From the NCBI RefSeq assembly GCF_008079445.1, contig NZ_VRYH01000001.1:629196-693195 (forward strand): a DNA stretch of 64,000 nucleotides, written 5' to 3'. Made by a program: the position numbers and the translations under genes. Positions 43,681 through 53,283 of the stretch are shown piece after piece. Position 1 is the first letter of the stretch; every line of letters begins with the position of its first letter. Below the pieces are notes generated by a model. The model saw nothing but the letters and a program-made list of their open reading frames with translations. It made no database searches and was not told the origin of the DNA. Source of the stretch: Aidingimonas lacisalsi. GTDB lineage: Bacteria; Pseudomonadota; Gammaproteobacteria; Pseudomonadales; Halomonadaceae.

Positions 43681-44606
43681 TGGCCAGGCGTCGTCGAGGA
43701 GTGCCGGTCAATGGCGTATTGTTACTCGACAAGCCTACCGATATGTCGAGTAATCATGCCTTGCAGCGTGTGCGGCGTCTGTTTCGCGCTCAGAAGGCAG
43801 GGCATACCGGCACCCTGGACCCGATGGCCACGGGGTTGTTGCCGATATGCTTTGGTGAAGCCACCAAGTTTTCTTCCTATCTGTTGGAAGCGGACAAGGT
43901 GTATCGGGCACGGATTCGTTTAGGGGAAACCACAACGACGGGTGATGCCGAGGGCGATGTCGTCGAGCGCCACGAGGTGCCGCCGCTTACATCAGAGAGT
44001 GTGGAAGCAGTGCTGATCCAGTTCCAGGGGGATATAGAGCAAGTGCCGCCGATGCACTCTGCCCTGAAACACAATGGCAGGCCCCTGTATGAACTGGCTC
44101 GTGAAGGAAAGACAATCGAACGTGCAGTACGTCATGTGACGGTTTATGATACGCGTCTGTTGTCACACGATGCCGAAGCGATAGAGCTGGAGGTTTCTTG
44201 TAGCAAGGGCACGTATATCCGAACGCTGGCTGAAGATATCGGCCGCTATCTGGGTTGCGGTGCTCATCTGACGGCATTACGGCGGCTCAAGAGTGGTCCT
44301 TTCGATAGTGCCGGCATGAAAGTGTTTCCGGAACTCGAGCGTAGCCCATCCGATCGCGAAGCGATGTTGTTACCGGTGGATTCCCTGGTTGTGCACTTAC
44401 CCTGGCTGGCACTCAAGGATGGGGCAGCGTCCAGCCTGTTGCATGGACAGTCCGGCAAGGTCGAGGCTCAGGATCTTGAGCCTGACACGCTGGTTCGACT
44501 CTATCATGATGCTGCCTTTCTTGGGTTGGGCAGGATCAAGGCGGTGGGGCAAGTGGTGCCCCACCGCCTGAGGAATACCGCTGACGATGTTGTCAGCGGT
44601 GCATAA
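43680..44606 (+). CDS. truB: tRNA pseudouridine(55) synthase
   Basis: Makes pseudouridine 55 in the tRNA T-loop. The 308-residue protein has 'GVLLLDKPTDMSSNHALQRV', GHTGTLDPMATGLLP with the catalytic Asp (near residue 46), and a C-terminal PUA-like domain. Its last 70 coding bases contain two strong inverted repeats (44539-44599). Confidence 0.97.
   Translation: MARRRRGVPVNGVLLLDKPTDMSSNHALQRVRRLFRAQKAGHTGTLDPMATGLLPICFGEATKFSSYLLEADKVYRARIRLGETTTTGDAEGDVVERHEVPPLTSESVEAVLIQFQGDIEQVPPMHSALKHNGRPLYELAREGKTIERAVRHVTVYDTRLLSHDAEAIELEVSCSKGTYIRTLAEDIGRYLGCGAHLTALRRLKSGPFDSAGMKVFPELERSPSDREAMLLPVDSLVVHLPWLALKDGAASSLLHGQSGKVEAQDLEPDTLVRLYHDAAFLGLGRIKAVGQVVPHRLRNTADDVVSGA
44539..44599. repeat. Tandem strong hairpins inside the truB 3' end
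   Basis: First: perfect 13-bp stem AGGCGGTGGGGCA / TGCCCCACCGCCT with a five-base loop (44539-44569). Second: CCGCTGAC / GTCAGCGG with a six-base loop (44578-44599). Both lie in coding sequence just before the truB stop and have no T run. Confidence 0.75.
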
Positions 44607-44675
44607 TGGGAAGAGCGAGACGATCGCTTTTCTCCTCAGGTGGCCAATGGAAATCAATATGGCCATTAGCTAGCA

Positions 44676-44701
44676 GGAGACTGCAAATATGCGTGGTCTC
44701 C
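44676..44701 (+). promoter_or_regulatory. rpsO leader hairpin, possible S15 autoregulatory element
   Basis: GGAGAC pairs with GTCTCC around a 14-base loop, 40 bases before rpsO. In E. coli S15 represses its own mRNA through a leader structure; whether this hairpin does so is inference. Confidence 0.3.
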
Positions 44702-44741
44702 AACACTCATCATTCAGGCATATTGCATACTGGAGTAACAG

Positions 44742-45011
44742 ATGGCATTAACTGCTGAAAAGAAGGCCGAAATCGTCAAGCAATACGGCCATAGCGATAC
44801 CGATACCGGCTCCCCGGAAGTGCAAGTGGCTCTGTTGACGGCCAACATCGATGGCTTGCAGGATCACTTCAAGACCAATAAGCAGGATCACCACTCTCGC
44901 CGTGGGTTGATCCGGATGGTCAACCAGCGCCGCAAATTGCTTGATTACATCAAGCGCAAGGACTATGAGCGCTATCAGTCGATTATCCAGCGCCTTGGAC
45001 TGCGTCGCTGA
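44742..45011 (+). CDS. rpsO: 30S ribosomal protein S15
   Basis: 89 residues, the normal length. '[21 protein letters not shown]' (in pieces), D-HHSRRGL and the '[19 protein letters not shown]' segment identify S15. Lies between truB and pnp, the conserved order. Confidence 0.98.
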   Translation: MALTAEKKAEIVKQYGHSDTDTGSPEVQVALLTANIDGLQDHFKTNKQDHHSRRGLIRMVNQRRKLLDYIKRKDYERYQSIIQRLGLRR

Positions 45012-45090
45012 TTTGGCGGACGACAATTCAAGAGGGGCTTCTTGCAAGCCCTGCTTCCAGGCCGGCTAATGCATGCACCTGGTACCTTCA

Positions 45091-45122
45091 CGACAGGCAG
45101 CCCTGACATGGGCTGCCTGTCG
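45091..45122. other. Perfect hairpin between rpsO and pnp
   Basis: Thirteen-bp stem CGACAGGCAGCCC / GGGCTGCCTGTCG with a TGACAT loop and no T run. In E. coli the rpsO-pnp gap carries a terminator and an RNase III site through which PNPase controls itself; this stem is a candidate equivalent. Confidence 0.6.
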
Positions 45123-45236
45123 CGTTTGGCACCAGGGTTTTTGCAGCTATGTGTGGCTCTGAATGCTACGAACTCCTAAAATGGTCACCGAGTCAAAACG
45201 ACCAAACATGAAACAGACAAGTTGAAGGATGATACC

Positions 45237-47375
45237 GTGAATCCGGTCAAGCAAAGTTTTCAGTACGGTGGTAGCACCGTCACGCTAGAAACGGGCCGCG
45301 TCGCTCGACAGGCCACCGGTGCTGTGCAGGTGACCATGGATAATACCGTGGTATTGTGTACCGTGGTTGGCAAGAAGGACTTGAAGCCCGGGCAGGATTT
45401 TTTCCCGTTGGCGGTGTTTTATCAGGAAAAGACCTACTCGGTTGGCAAGATTCCCGGTGGTTTCTTCAAGCGTGAGGGGCGGCCCACGGAGAAGGAAACG
45501 CTGACTTCACGGTTGATTGATCGTCCTATTCGTCCACTGTTTCCCGATGGATTCATGAACGAGGTACAGGTGATCTGTACCGTGTTATCCGCTGATCGTA
45601 ACCAGGATCCGGATATTGCCGCGATGATTGGTACCTCGGCAGCGTTGGCGATTTCAGGTATTCCCTTCAATGGCCCTCTTGGAGCGGCGCGGGTCGGCTT
45701 TACCGAAAGCGATGGATACTTTCTCAATCCGACCGTGGAAGCACTCGCTGCCTCCGAACTGGATATGGTCGTGGCCGGTACGAGCAAAGCGGTCCTGATG
45801 GTCGAGTCGGAGGCCAAGGAGCTGTCTGAAGACGAAATGCTGGGGGCGGTACTGTATGCTCACCAGGAAATGCAGGTGGCCATAGCGGCGATTAACGAGT
45901 TGGTCGAGAAGGCCGGCAAGCCGAAGTGGGATTGGCAGCCGCCGACGGAAAATACGCCCCTGAAAGAGGCCATGACCACCGGCTTCGAGAGTAAAGTGGG
46001 CGATGCTTACCGCATTACCGACAAGATGCAGCGTCAGGATGCGCTATCCGCTATCAAGGCGGAAGCTATCGAGCAATTGACGGGTGAGGCAGATGACTCA
46101 TTCGATGCCGATGAGGTTGCCGATGCCTTTTCCAGCCTCGAGAAGCGAGTGGTTCGCTCGCGGGTTACCAATGGCGAGCCACGGATTGATGGCCGTGATC
46201 ATAAAACAGTGCGTCCCCTGGATATCGATGTCGGTTTATTGCCCAAGACTCATGGGTCAGCGCTGTTTACGCGGGGCGAGACTCAGGCCATGGTCGTTTC
46301 GACCTTGGGTACACTGCGGGATGCGCAATTGATCGAGTCGCTGGAAGGTGAGCGAAAAGACCGCTTCCTGCTGCATTACAACTTCCCTCCGTACTGTGTC
46401 GGTGAAGCCGGTTTCATGGGGGGGCCAAAGCGTCGCGAAATCGGCCATGGCCGTCTAGCCCGCCGGGGCGTTGAGGCTATGCTGCCCAATGACGACGATT
46501 TCCCCTATACCATTCGGGTCGTATCCGAGATTACCGAGTCCAATGGCTCCAGTTCCATGGCCACCGTATGTGGTACCTCTTTGGCGTTGATGGATGCCGG
46601 AGTGCCGCTCAAGGCACCTGTCGCCGGTATTGCCATGGGATTGGTGAAGGACGGTGACAAGTTCGCGGTACTGACGGATATCCTCGGTGATGAAGACCAT
46701 CTGGGCGATATGGATTTCAAGGTCGCCGGTTCCGCGGAAGGCGTTACCGCCCTGCAAATGGATATCAAGATCGAGGGGATCAACGAAGAGATCATGGAGA
46801 CGGCGTTGCAGCAGGCCCTTGAGGCTCGTCTGCAAATTCTCGGTGAAATGAACCAGGTGATCTCGCAAAGCCGTACCGAAGTGTCGGAAAATGCGCCGTC
46901 AATGGCGACGATCAATATCGATCCGGATAAGATCCGTGATGTGATCGGCAAGGGGGGCGCGACGATTCGCAAGCTCTGTGATGACACAGGTGCCTCTATT
47001 GACCTCGATGATGATGGCACTGTGCGGATCTATGCGGATGACAAGACCGCTGCCAAGAAGGCAATCGACGCCGTATTGGAAATCACGGCCGAAGCGGAAA
47101 TCGGCAAGCTTTACAAGGGCAAGGTAGTACGCATCGCCGATTTCGGGGCCTTCGTCAATATCATCCCGGGCACCGACGGGTTGGTTCATATCTCCCAGAT
47201 CGTGCCCGAGCGTGTCAACGATGTCCGCGATTACCTCAATGAGGGGGATGAGGTCATCGTCAAGGTGCTCGATATCGATAATCGCAATCGCGTTAAATTG
47301 TCGATCAAGGAGATCACCGCGGAAGAGAGGGCGGCATTCGAAGCCTCTGAGGCGGAACCCCAACCCCAACTGTAA
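45237..47375 (+). CDS. pnp: Polyribonucleotide nucleotidyltransferase (PNPase)
   Basis: 3'-5' phosphorolytic exoribonuclease of the degradosome, 712 residues. Two RNase PH domains ([16 protein letters not shown]; '[11 protein letters not shown]'; 'SSSMATVCG'), KH domain '[15 protein letters not shown]' near residue 565 and S1 domain to the end. GTG start at 45237, eight bases after AAGGAT; a TTG at 45222 would add five residues. Confidence 0.98.
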   Translation: MNPVKQSFQYGGSTVTLETGRVARQATGAVQVTMDNTVVLCTVVGKKDLKPGQDFFPLAVFYQEKTYSVGKIPGGFFKREGRPTEKETLTSRLIDRPIRPLFPDGFMNEVQVICTVLSADRNQDPDIAAMIGTSAALAISGIPFNGPLGAARVGFTESDGYFLNPTVEALAASELDMVVAGTSKAVLMVESEAKELSEDEMLGAVLYAHQEMQVAIAAINELVEKAGKPKWDWQPPTENTPLKEAMTTGFESKVGDAYRITDKMQRQDALSAIKAEAIEQLTGEADDSFDADEVADAFSSLEKRVVRSRVTNGEPRIDGRDHKTVRPLDIDVGLLPKTHGSALFTRGETQAMVVSTLGTLRDAQLIESLEGERKDRFLLHYNFPPYCVGEAGFMGGPKRREIGHGRLARRGVEAMLPNDDDFPYTIRVVSEITESNGSSSMATVCGTSLALMDAGVPLKAPVAGIAMGLVKDGDKFAVLTDILGDEDHLGDMDFKVAGSAEGVTALQMDIKIEGINEEIMETALQQALEARLQILGEMNQVISQSRTEVSENAPSMATINIDPDKIRDVIGKGGATIRKLCDDTGASIDLDDDGTVRIYADDKTAAKKAIDAVLEITAEAEIGKLYKGKVVRIADFGAFVNIIPGTDGLVHISQIVPERVNDVRDYLNEGDEVIVKVLDIDNRNRVKLSIKEITAEERAAFEASEAEPQPQL

Positions 47376-47390
47376 GACTTACGCTGTAAG

Positions 47391-47432
47391 ACAACCGCCG
47401 TCAGGGGGCTATCCTGGCGGCGGTTGTCTTTT
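47391..47432 (+). terminator. Terminator after pnp
   Basis: Stem of about 15 bp (ACAACCGCCG with CGGCGGTTGT, continued by TCAGG/CCTGG) followed by CTTTT. It separates pnp from the convergent thiolase gene. Confidence 0.85.
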
Positions 47433-47459
47433 GGCAGCCCAGAAAATGCATGCAGCGCC

Positions 47460-48638
47460 TTAACGTTCGATGGCCAGTGCAACCCCTTGCCCGCCACCGA
47501 TACACAAGGTGGCAAGCCCCTTTTTCGCGTCACGGGCTGCCATTTCGTGCAACAGCGTGACCAGAATGCGGCCGCCAGAAGCGCCAATGGGGTGACCCAA
47601 GGCGATGGCCCCACCATTGACATTGATCTTGCTGGTATCCCAATCCAGCTCCTTGTTCACCGCCAGGGCCTGTGCAGCAAACGCTTCATTGGCTTCCACC
47701 AGGTCCAGTTCATCCAGGCTCCAGCCGGCCTTCTCGAGGCAGCGACGCGTTGCCGGTGCAGGACCGATTCCCATGATAGCTGGGTCGACACCGGCATTGG
47801 AGTAACCGGCAATCCTGGCCATAGGCTCCAGGCCAAGCGACTTTGCCTTGTCGGCACTGCATATCATGACGATGGCCGCCCCATCATTAATCGATGACGC
47901 GTTGCCTGCCGTAACGCTACCGTCTTTCTTGAAAGCCGCTTTCATCGCTCCCAATTTTTCGGCCGTTACTCCGGCGCGCGGACCTTCATCGGTTTCGAAT
48001 ATTTCTGGGTCACCTTTACGCTGAGGGATCTCGATAGGGACGATCTGTCCTTTGAACCTGCCGGCATCGATAGCGGCGGCCGCTTTCTGTTGCGAGGCCG
48101 CTGCGAATTCATCCATGGCCTCCCGAGAGATACCGTATTTGTCCGCGAGGTTCTCGGCAGTGACACCCATGTGGTAGTTGTTGAAGCTATCCCATAGGCC
48201 GTCGTGTACCATGGAGTCCAACGCCTTCCAGTCCCCCATTCTCTGGCCGATTCGCGAGTTAGGCAGCACGTGCGGAGAGAGGGACATGTTTTCCTGGCCA
48301 CCGGCGACGATCAATTCGGCGTCACCACATCGAATCGCTTGAGTCGCTAAGTGAAGCGCTTTCAGTCCTGAGCCGCAGACCTTGTTGATGGTCATGGCAG
48401 GAATGGTATCGGGTAGCCCGGCGTGGATCGAGGCTTGGCGAGCGGGATTCTGTCCGACGCCAGCGGTCAGGACCTGGCCAAGCAGGACTTCATCCACTTG
48501 ATCGCCTTCGACACCGGTCGAGTTCAGGAGGTCCTTGATGACATGGGCACCCAACTCACTGGCGGGAATGCCGGCCAGGGAGCCACCGAATGTGCCGATG
48601 GCAGTGCGACGAGCCGCGACAATCACCACATCTTGCAT
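47460..48638 (-). CDS. Acetyl-CoA acetyltransferase (thiolase)
   Basis: Condenses two acetyl-CoA to acetoacetyl-CoA or runs in reverse; biosynthetic (PhaA/AtoB-like) thiolase of 392 residues. Active-site cysteine in [10 protein letters not shown] (residue 88), '[10 protein letters not shown]', '[17 protein letters not shown]' (catalytic His) and CIGGGQG (second Cys). It could feed polyhydroxybutyrate, common in halophiles, but no pha genes are present. Start at 48638 after GAGGA; a 21-codon upstream extension is rejected. Confidence 0.95.
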   Translation of the reverse strand: MQDVVIVAARRTAIGTFGGSLAGIPASELGAHVIKDLLNSTGVEGDQVDEVLLGQVLTAGVGQNPARQASIHAGLPDTIPAMTINKVCGSGLKALHLATQAIRCGDAELIVAGGQENMSLSPHVLPNSRIGQRMGDWKALDSMVHDGLWDSFNNYHMGVTAENLADKYGISREAMDEFAAASQQKAAAAIDAGRFKGQIVPIEIPQRKGDPEIFETDEGPRAGVTAEKLGAMKAAFKKDGSVTAGNASSINDGAAIVMICSADKAKSLGLEPMARIAGYSNAGVDPAIMGIGPAPATRRCLEKAGWSLDELDLVEANEAFAAQALAVNKELDWDTSKINVNGGAIALGHPIGASGGRILVTLLHEMAARDAKKGLATLCIGGGQGVALAIER

Positions 48639-48770
48639 AAAAGCATCCTCGTAACGGAGGTAGGATCTTCTAGCATAGGTGACTCTTGTGCGCCGCGACA
48701 ATGACTCTTAAGGAGTAAATCGCGACATCGGCTTACTCATATGGGTAGCAAGAGCCAGGACCGGACGCAC

Positions 48771-49634
48771 CTAACTAGCGTCATTTACGGGCAGGGCAAC
48801 CGAGAGATTATCGATGAGCCGGGCCGGTCCGAGATGGACCGCCGCCAGGAGTACCGCACTGCGTGTTCCGGGGTGAACCTCGTCCAGGTCGGAGGCCTGT
48901 CGAAGCTCGAGATATTCGGTCGTGAACCCTTCGGCTGATAACTGGTGACATGCGTCGGTTAATACCACTTGCTCAGGGGTCCCGGCCTCCAATGCATCAC
49001 GTGCCTTGCATAGGGTGCGATAGAGTCCGGGGGCTGTTAGGCGTTCCTCGTCGCTGAGGTAGCTGTTACGGGATGACAGCGCCAAGCCGTCAGCTGCCCT
49101 GACTGTGGGAACGCCAACAATATCGATGGAGAAATGCAGGTCATCGACAAGCCGACGAATGACGGTGAGCTGTTGATAATCTTTTTCGCCAAAGCATGCC
49201 AGATGAGGCTGGACCAGATTGAACAGCATGGTGACGACGGTTGAGACACCATCGAAGTGACCGGGTCGGTGGGCACCACAGAGTCCTTCACTGACTCCGC
49301 TGACCATGACTTTTGTATGGGAAGGCAGGCCGCGAGGATACAGCATGTCGGCGGTAGGTATGAAAAGCAGGTCACAGTCGGCTTGCTCCAGGGCCTGACG
49401 GTCAGCCTCCAGGGTTCTGGGGTAGGTGTCCAGGTCTTCGTCCGGGCCAAATTGCAAGGGATTGACGAAAATCGTGGCGACCACGATATCAGCACGGGCG
49501 CGGGCTGCCTCGACCAGGGCCAAGTGCCCGGCATGCAGGTTTCCCATGGTGGGTACCAGGCCAATGCGCTGTCCTGCCTCTTTTGCGCTTGCCAGCACAT
49601 GCCGCAGTTCGCTGATATCCTCTATGATTCGCAT
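48771..49634 (-). CDS. panC: Pantothenate synthetase (pantoate-beta-alanine ligase)
   Basis: ATP-dependent joining of pantoate and beta-alanine in coenzyme A synthesis. 287 residues with LVPTMGNLHAGHLALV (HIGH-like motif), 'VATIFVNPLQFGPDEDL', 'FGEKDYQQL' and SSRNSYLS (KMSKS-like loop). Its start overlaps the panB stop by one base. Confidence 0.97.
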   Translation of the reverse strand: MRIIEDISELRHVLASAKEAGQRIGLVPTMGNLHAGHLALVEAARARADIVVATIFVNPLQFGPDEDLDTYPRTLEADRQALEQADCDLLFIPTADMLYPRGLPSHTKVMVSGVSEGLCGAHRPGHFDGVSTVVTMLFNLVQPHLACFGEKDYQQLTVIRRLVDDLHFSIDIVGVPTVRAADGLALSSRNSYLSDEERLTAPGLYRTLCKARDALEAGTPEQVVLTDACHQLSAEGFTTEYLELRQASDLDEVHPGTRSAVLLAAVHLGPARLIDNLSVALPVNDAS

Positions 49635-50425
49635 CAGAAGCTGTGCTCCGCAGCGGGGAAGCGTCTCGCCTTCACGTCTTCATGGTAGTGACGGAAGGCC
49701 GAGGCAATGTCATCGGCGTCAGTGAGGAAGTTCTTGGCGAAGCGTGGTGTTCTGCCTTGAGTGACACCGATGACATCGTGCATGACAAGAATCTGTCCGT
49801 CGACATCGACGCCGGCACCGATGCCTATCACCGGTACCTCCAGAGTATCGCGCATGACTTGACCCAGTTCGGCTGGTACGCATTCGAGCAGAATCACCGA
49901 CGCGCCTGCGTCAACCAGAATCCTGGCATCGGCAAGCAGTTGATCGGCGCGCTCCTGATCGCGTCCTTGAATCTTGTAACCGCCGAACTGATGTACGGCT
50001 TGCGGTGTCAGTCCCAAGTGAGCACATACGGGGACACCCCGTCGCGACAATTCCCGAATGCCATCGGCCATCCATGACTCGCCTTCGATCTTGATCATCT
50101 CGGCGCCGGCGCGCATCAACTCGCCGGCGTTCTGCAGAAGACGTTCCTGGCTGATATTGCTCATGAATGGCAGGTCGACCATCAATAAACTGTTGCCCTT
50201 GCCTTGAGCTGCACATCGTGTGTGGTAACGGATATCGTCCAGGGTGACGGCCAGAGTGCTGTCATGACCTTGCAGCACCATGCCGAGTGAGTCACCGACC
50301 AGAAGGACCTCAATACCGGCATCACTCGCCATACGAGCAAAGGATGCGTCATAGGCAGTCAGGCAGCTGAACGTTTCTCCACCACGCTTGTATGCTTGTA
50401 GCGTGCTAAGGGTGACAGGTTTCAT
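49634..50425 (-). CDS. panB: 3-methyl-2-oxobutanoate hydroxymethyltransferase
   Basis: Makes ketopantoate from alpha-ketoisovalerate and methylene-tetrahydrofolate. 263-residue TIM barrel with 'LTAYDASFARM', 'LLVGDSLGMVLQGHD', 'AHLGLTPQAVHQFGGYK' and 'GIGAGVDVDGQILVMHD'. Its 148-bp upstream gap contains several TGTTAC/GTAACA words. Confidence 0.97.
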   Translation of the reverse strand: MKPVTLSTLQAYKRGGETFSCLTAYDASFARMASDAGIEVLLVGDSLGMVLQGHDSTLAVTLDDIRYHTRCAAQGKGNSLLMVDLPFMSNISQERLLQNAGELMRAGAEMIKIEGESWMADGIRELSRRGVPVCAHLGLTPQAVHQFGGYKIQGRDQERADQLLADARILVDAGASVILLECVPAELGQVMRDTLEVPVIGIGAGVDVDGQILVMHDVIGVTQGRTPRFAKNFLTDADDIASAFRHYHEDVKARRFPAAEHSF

Positions 50426-50501
50426 AGGCGTGCTGTCTCAATCGTTATCGTGTCAGCGGCCATGTTCAATGGCCTTTGATGGCACTGTTTTATTAATGCC
50501 C

Positions 50502-50584
50502 TGTTACGCCAAGTGTTACATCCATGGCTTGTTTTGGGCGATCAGGTAACACATCTGCTGAAACACTTTACCGTTACGGTAACA
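50502..50584. repeat. Cluster of TGTTAC / GTAACA half-sites upstream of panB
   Basis: TGTTAC at 50502 and 50514, GTAACA at 50546 and 50579 (the last inside the folK 3' end). The 50502 and 50546 pair has a start-to-start spacing of 44 bp, close to the 45 bp of the TGTTAC/GTAACA pair upstream of the CrcZ-like RNA. Possibly sites for the same regulator; no promoter pairing was established. Confidence 0.35.
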
Positions 50585-51071
50585 CGACCCGCAAGCCGTC
50601 ATCAGGTAGCCTGCACGCTAATGTAGCGATATCCTCGCCTCCCGCCAACGACACGTGACCGGCAATATCGGCCAGCGGAGTGAGGACGAAGGCACGTTCA
50701 AGCATATGAGGGTGTGGAAGTGTCAATCGAGAAGTCTGCATCCGTCTCTCGCCATACAGTAACAGGTCGAGGTCCAGCGTGCGGGGACCCCAGCGGCGCT
50801 GTCGCTGACGCCCATGTCGTTGCTCCAGAGCCTGCAGTTGATCGAGCAAAGCGAGCGGTGATAGCCGCGTCGAGACTGCCACCACGGCGTTGACGAAATC
50901 CGGTTGATCCTGAGGACCAACGGGGCGACTGCTATAAAGGGGAGAGCAGCGGGTCAACTGAGTGATAGGCAGCCTGCCTAACTCCTCCATCGCACGCTCA
51001 ATATGCAATTGAGGTGAATCGATGTTACTCCCTAACGCGATATAGGCGGTGGATCCTGGCTGATCAGTCAT
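50574..51071 (-). CDS. folK: HPPK, 6-hydroxymethyl-dihydropterin pyrophosphokinase
   Basis: Transfers pyrophosphate to 6-hydroxymethyl-dihydropterin in folate synthesis. 165 residues with 'AYIALGSNI', 'QPDFVNAVVAV', RRWGPRTLDLDLLLYG (metal-binding Asp pair) and 'LPHPHMLERAFVL'. The start MTDQPGSTAY at 51071 overlaps the pcnB end by eight bases; a longer frame to 51179 lies inside pcnB. Confidence 0.96.
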   Translation of the reverse strand: MTDQPGSTAYIALGSNIDSPQLHIERAMEELGRLPITQLTRCSPLYSSRPVGPQDQPDFVNAVVAVSTRLSPLALLDQLQALEQRHGRQRQRRWGPRTLDLDLLLYGERRMQTSRLTLPHPHMLERAFVLTPLADIAGHVSLAGGEDIATLACRLPDDGLRVVLP

Positions 51072-52458
51072 TCTGGTTTGGGGCGGACTGTCGGCGTCGT
51101 TTACGAGAACGCCGTTTTTTGGGACGACTGTTCGGTCCTGTATCGACCTTACCCAGTAGGCGATGTCTTTCATGGTCATCAGCCTCCTGGAAAGCAGACC
51201 ACCACTGACCGAGGCCCGGTTCTATCTCACCGGCTTTCTCTCGCAATAGCAGGAAATCGTAGGCGGCGCGGAAGCGTGGATGATCTCGGGTCTGAAAAGC
51301 GCGCTTGCCGTTGCGACGTGGCAGGCGTTGTTGCAATTCCCAGATGTCGCGCATAGGCAAGCTGAATCGCTTGGGGATGGCGATGTGCTGGACTTCACGT
51401 GTGACGGCTTGCTGGGCAGCGGTTTGTTGTGCGGGAACGGGGGGCATCCCTTCGTCTTCCAATGTGTGTTGCCGCTGAACCATGCCAGGCCACAAGAAAG
51501 CGGCAAACAGGAATGCCGGCGTCACAGGGCGATCCTGGTGAATACGGGCATCTGTACTGGTGAGAGCCTGCTCAATCAGTGCTTCAGCCCAAGGCAGTTC
51601 GTGCATGGATTCTTCCGCTTCGGGAAACAGCATCGCGAACAACTGGTACTCCCTGAGCATTCGGAACGTGTCCAGTGCATGTCCCGCGAGGAAGAGCTTG
51701 AGAACTTCATCGAATAGGCGTGCTGGTGGAATCTGAAGCAGCAACGGTGCTAGCTCGTGGATTGGCGATGCGGTGTCGGCGTCCAGTTGGAAGCCTAGCT
51801 TGGCCGCGAACCGGACGGCTCGCAGCATCCGCACGGGATCCTCTCGGTAACGCGTTTCGGGATCGCCGATCAGGCGTAGCGTGCGAGACTCGATATCCCT
51901 GGCACCATCGGCCCAGTCATGAATCGAGAAGTCGGCAATGTTATAGTAAAGCGCATTGACCGTGAAATCCCGACGTCTTGCATCCTCTTCGATATTACCC
52001 CAGACATTGTCGCGCAGCAGAAGCCCCTCTTCCGACTGACGCGAGACATGTTCACCATGATCATCGTTGGGCCGCCCGCGGAACGTCGTGACTTCGATGA
52101 TTTCCCGACCGAAGCGAACGTGGACGATGCGAAAGCGTCGACCGATGATGCGCGAGTTTCGAAAGAGATCACGCAACTGCTCTGGGGTGGCATCAGTGGC
52201 GACATCGAAGTCTTTCGGTTGTTTGCCAAGCAGAGCATCTCGAATGCAGCCTCCGACCAGATAGGCCTCAAAACCGGCGTTATGTAGTCGATAGAGCACC
52301 TTCAGTGCGGCATCGGAGAAGAGGCTTCTCGAGACCGGATGATCTTCACGAGGAATGATACGCATACCGGGTGATTGTCCGGCACCTTCCTGAGTGGCGA
52401 AAAAATTTTTCAAACGTTCACCGGGGTGCTGTAGAAAGCGGGTAAATCCTTTGAACAT
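51064..52458 (-). CDS. pcnB: Poly(A) polymerase I
   Basis: Adds poly(A) tails that promote RNA decay. 464 residues: nucleotidyltransferase core with YLVGGCIRDALLG and 'KDFDVATDATPEQL', 'RRDFTVNALYY', head-domain RNA-binding region, and a C-terminal tail very rich in R and K. Start MFKGFTRFLQHP at 52458; a frame reaching 52485 adds nine residues. It follows the CrcZ-like RNA as in Pseudomonas. Confidence 0.96.
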   Translation of the reverse strand: MFKGFTRFLQHPGERLKNFFATQEGAGQSPGMRIIPREDHPVSRSLFSDAALKVLYRLHNAGFEAYLVGGCIRDALLGKQPKDFDVATDATPEQLRDLFRNSRIIGRRFRIVHVRFGREIIEVTTFRGRPNDDHGEHVSRQSEEGLLLRDNVWGNIEEDARRRDFTVNALYYNIADFSIHDWADGARDIESRTLRLIGDPETRYREDPVRMLRAVRFAAKLGFQLDADTASPIHELAPLLLQIPPARLFDEVLKLFLAGHALDTFRMLREYQLFAMLFPEAEESMHELPWAEALIEQALTSTDARIHQDRPVTPAFLFAAFLWPGMVQRQHTLEDEGMPPVPAQQTAAQQAVTREVQHIAIPKRFSLPMRDIWELQQRLPRRNGKRAFQTRDHPRFRAAYDFLLLREKAGEIEPGLGQWWSAFQEADDHERHRLLGKVDTGPNSRPKKRRSRKRRRQSAPNQND

Positions 52459-52586
52459 GCAGCGATCTAGACTCGCGGTTGGCAAAAGACTTCAAGTGTA
52501 GCCGACCACCGACACATTGGGAACCATATGTTGGGCCATGGGAACGCCTCGTATCTGTCGTCAGCATGGGTGGTGGCTTGCGAGCT

Positions 52587-52595
52587 ACTATAGCA
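52587..52595 (-). promoter_or_regulatory. Extended -10 promoter for pcnB-folK
   Basis: Minus strand TGCTATAGT: extended -10 with TATAGT; the -35 is poor. It lies between the crcZ terminator and pcnB, about 130 bases before the start codon. Confidence 0.45.
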
Positions 52596-52687
52596 GGTGA
52601 AGCCGGTGCTAGCAGTTTCTCTTGCCGTTAGCAACGATATTGCTGGCAGCCTGAACTGGCAGGTAGGTCCCGAGCTGTAATGATGTA

Positions 52688-53183
52688 GAAAGGGGAGGCC
52701 TGATGGCCTCCCCTTAAAGCAAGCATTCAGCATCCATGCTGCTGATTTTTCTTCGTGATGGCGCATCGCCTTGAATACGCACCACGGTCATTAAAAATCA
52801 TTCGGGTAAGCGATCGACTTGTTATTGGTGCTTGACCCCTGCACGACCGTCTCGTATTCAAAACAATAATCCAACCACGACGGTAGAGAAACTACCTTCC
52901 TTCGGCTTGTTATTCTTGTTGCCGAAGATGCATCTCTGACGAGCTTGTTCTTGTTATTGCCCGTACTCGATGCGTCGCGTCCTGAACCGGACCCTCGATG
53001 CTTTTGTCATTGTTATGACCGAGCCGCAACCCATTATGCCTTGTTGTTGTGTTGGCATGTGGTTGCGTTATGGCACTGACCGTTTGTTGTTGTTGGCGGT
53101 TGTGCTATGCCGAAACGATACCGCGTTGTTGTTGTTTGGCTGAACCGGATAGTCGGCGTTTGTCCGGGAATTGTTCTTCTTGG
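52688..53183 (-). ncRNA. crcZ: CrcZ-like Hfq-titrating regulatory RNA
   Basis: No protein gene fits this stretch between cbrB and pcnB, the exact position of crcZ in Pseudomonas. On the minus strand it has a sigma-54 type promoter, about 495 nt of RNA and a strong terminator. The RNA carries about eight A-rich motifs of the AAnAAnAA kind at (plus coordinates) 53171-53181, 53126-53137, 53083-53094, 53041-53053, 53002-53014, 52945-52958, 52907-52920 and 52819-52826. Several are loops closed by short GC stems. In Pseudomonas such motifs bind Hfq(-Crc) and relieve catabolite repression; function here is inferred from position and motifs. Confidence 0.82.
52690..52715 (-). terminator. Terminator of the CrcZ-like RNA
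   Basis: Eleven-bp stem AAGGGGAGGCC / GGCCTCCCCTT with an ATCA loop; the 3' arm ends in TTTCT. Confidence 0.9.
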
Positions 53184-53194
53184 TCTATATAGTA

Positions 53195-53208
53195 GCAGAA
53201 GCCATGCC
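53195..53208 (-). promoter_or_regulatory. Sigma-54 promoter of the CrcZ-like RNA
   Basis: Minus strand TAGGCATGGCTTCTGCTA: GG and GC separated by exactly ten bases, close to TGGCACN5TTGCW. Start predicted near 53183. An A/T-rich patch just upstream (53213-53236) could bend DNA or bind IHF. Confidence 0.75.
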
Positions 53209-53283
53209 TATCAATAAAAAAATGATAAAAAACAGGTAGTTAATTTGGTGTCGAATCAATACGGAAGTCGAATCCGCCGAATG

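Noticed and set aside
53041-53137. TTGTTGTTG tracts read as a microsatellite or CRISPR-like repeat
   Set aside because: The tracts vary, are unequally spaced and are loops or motifs of an RNA read on the minus strand; no constant repeat-spacer pattern exists.
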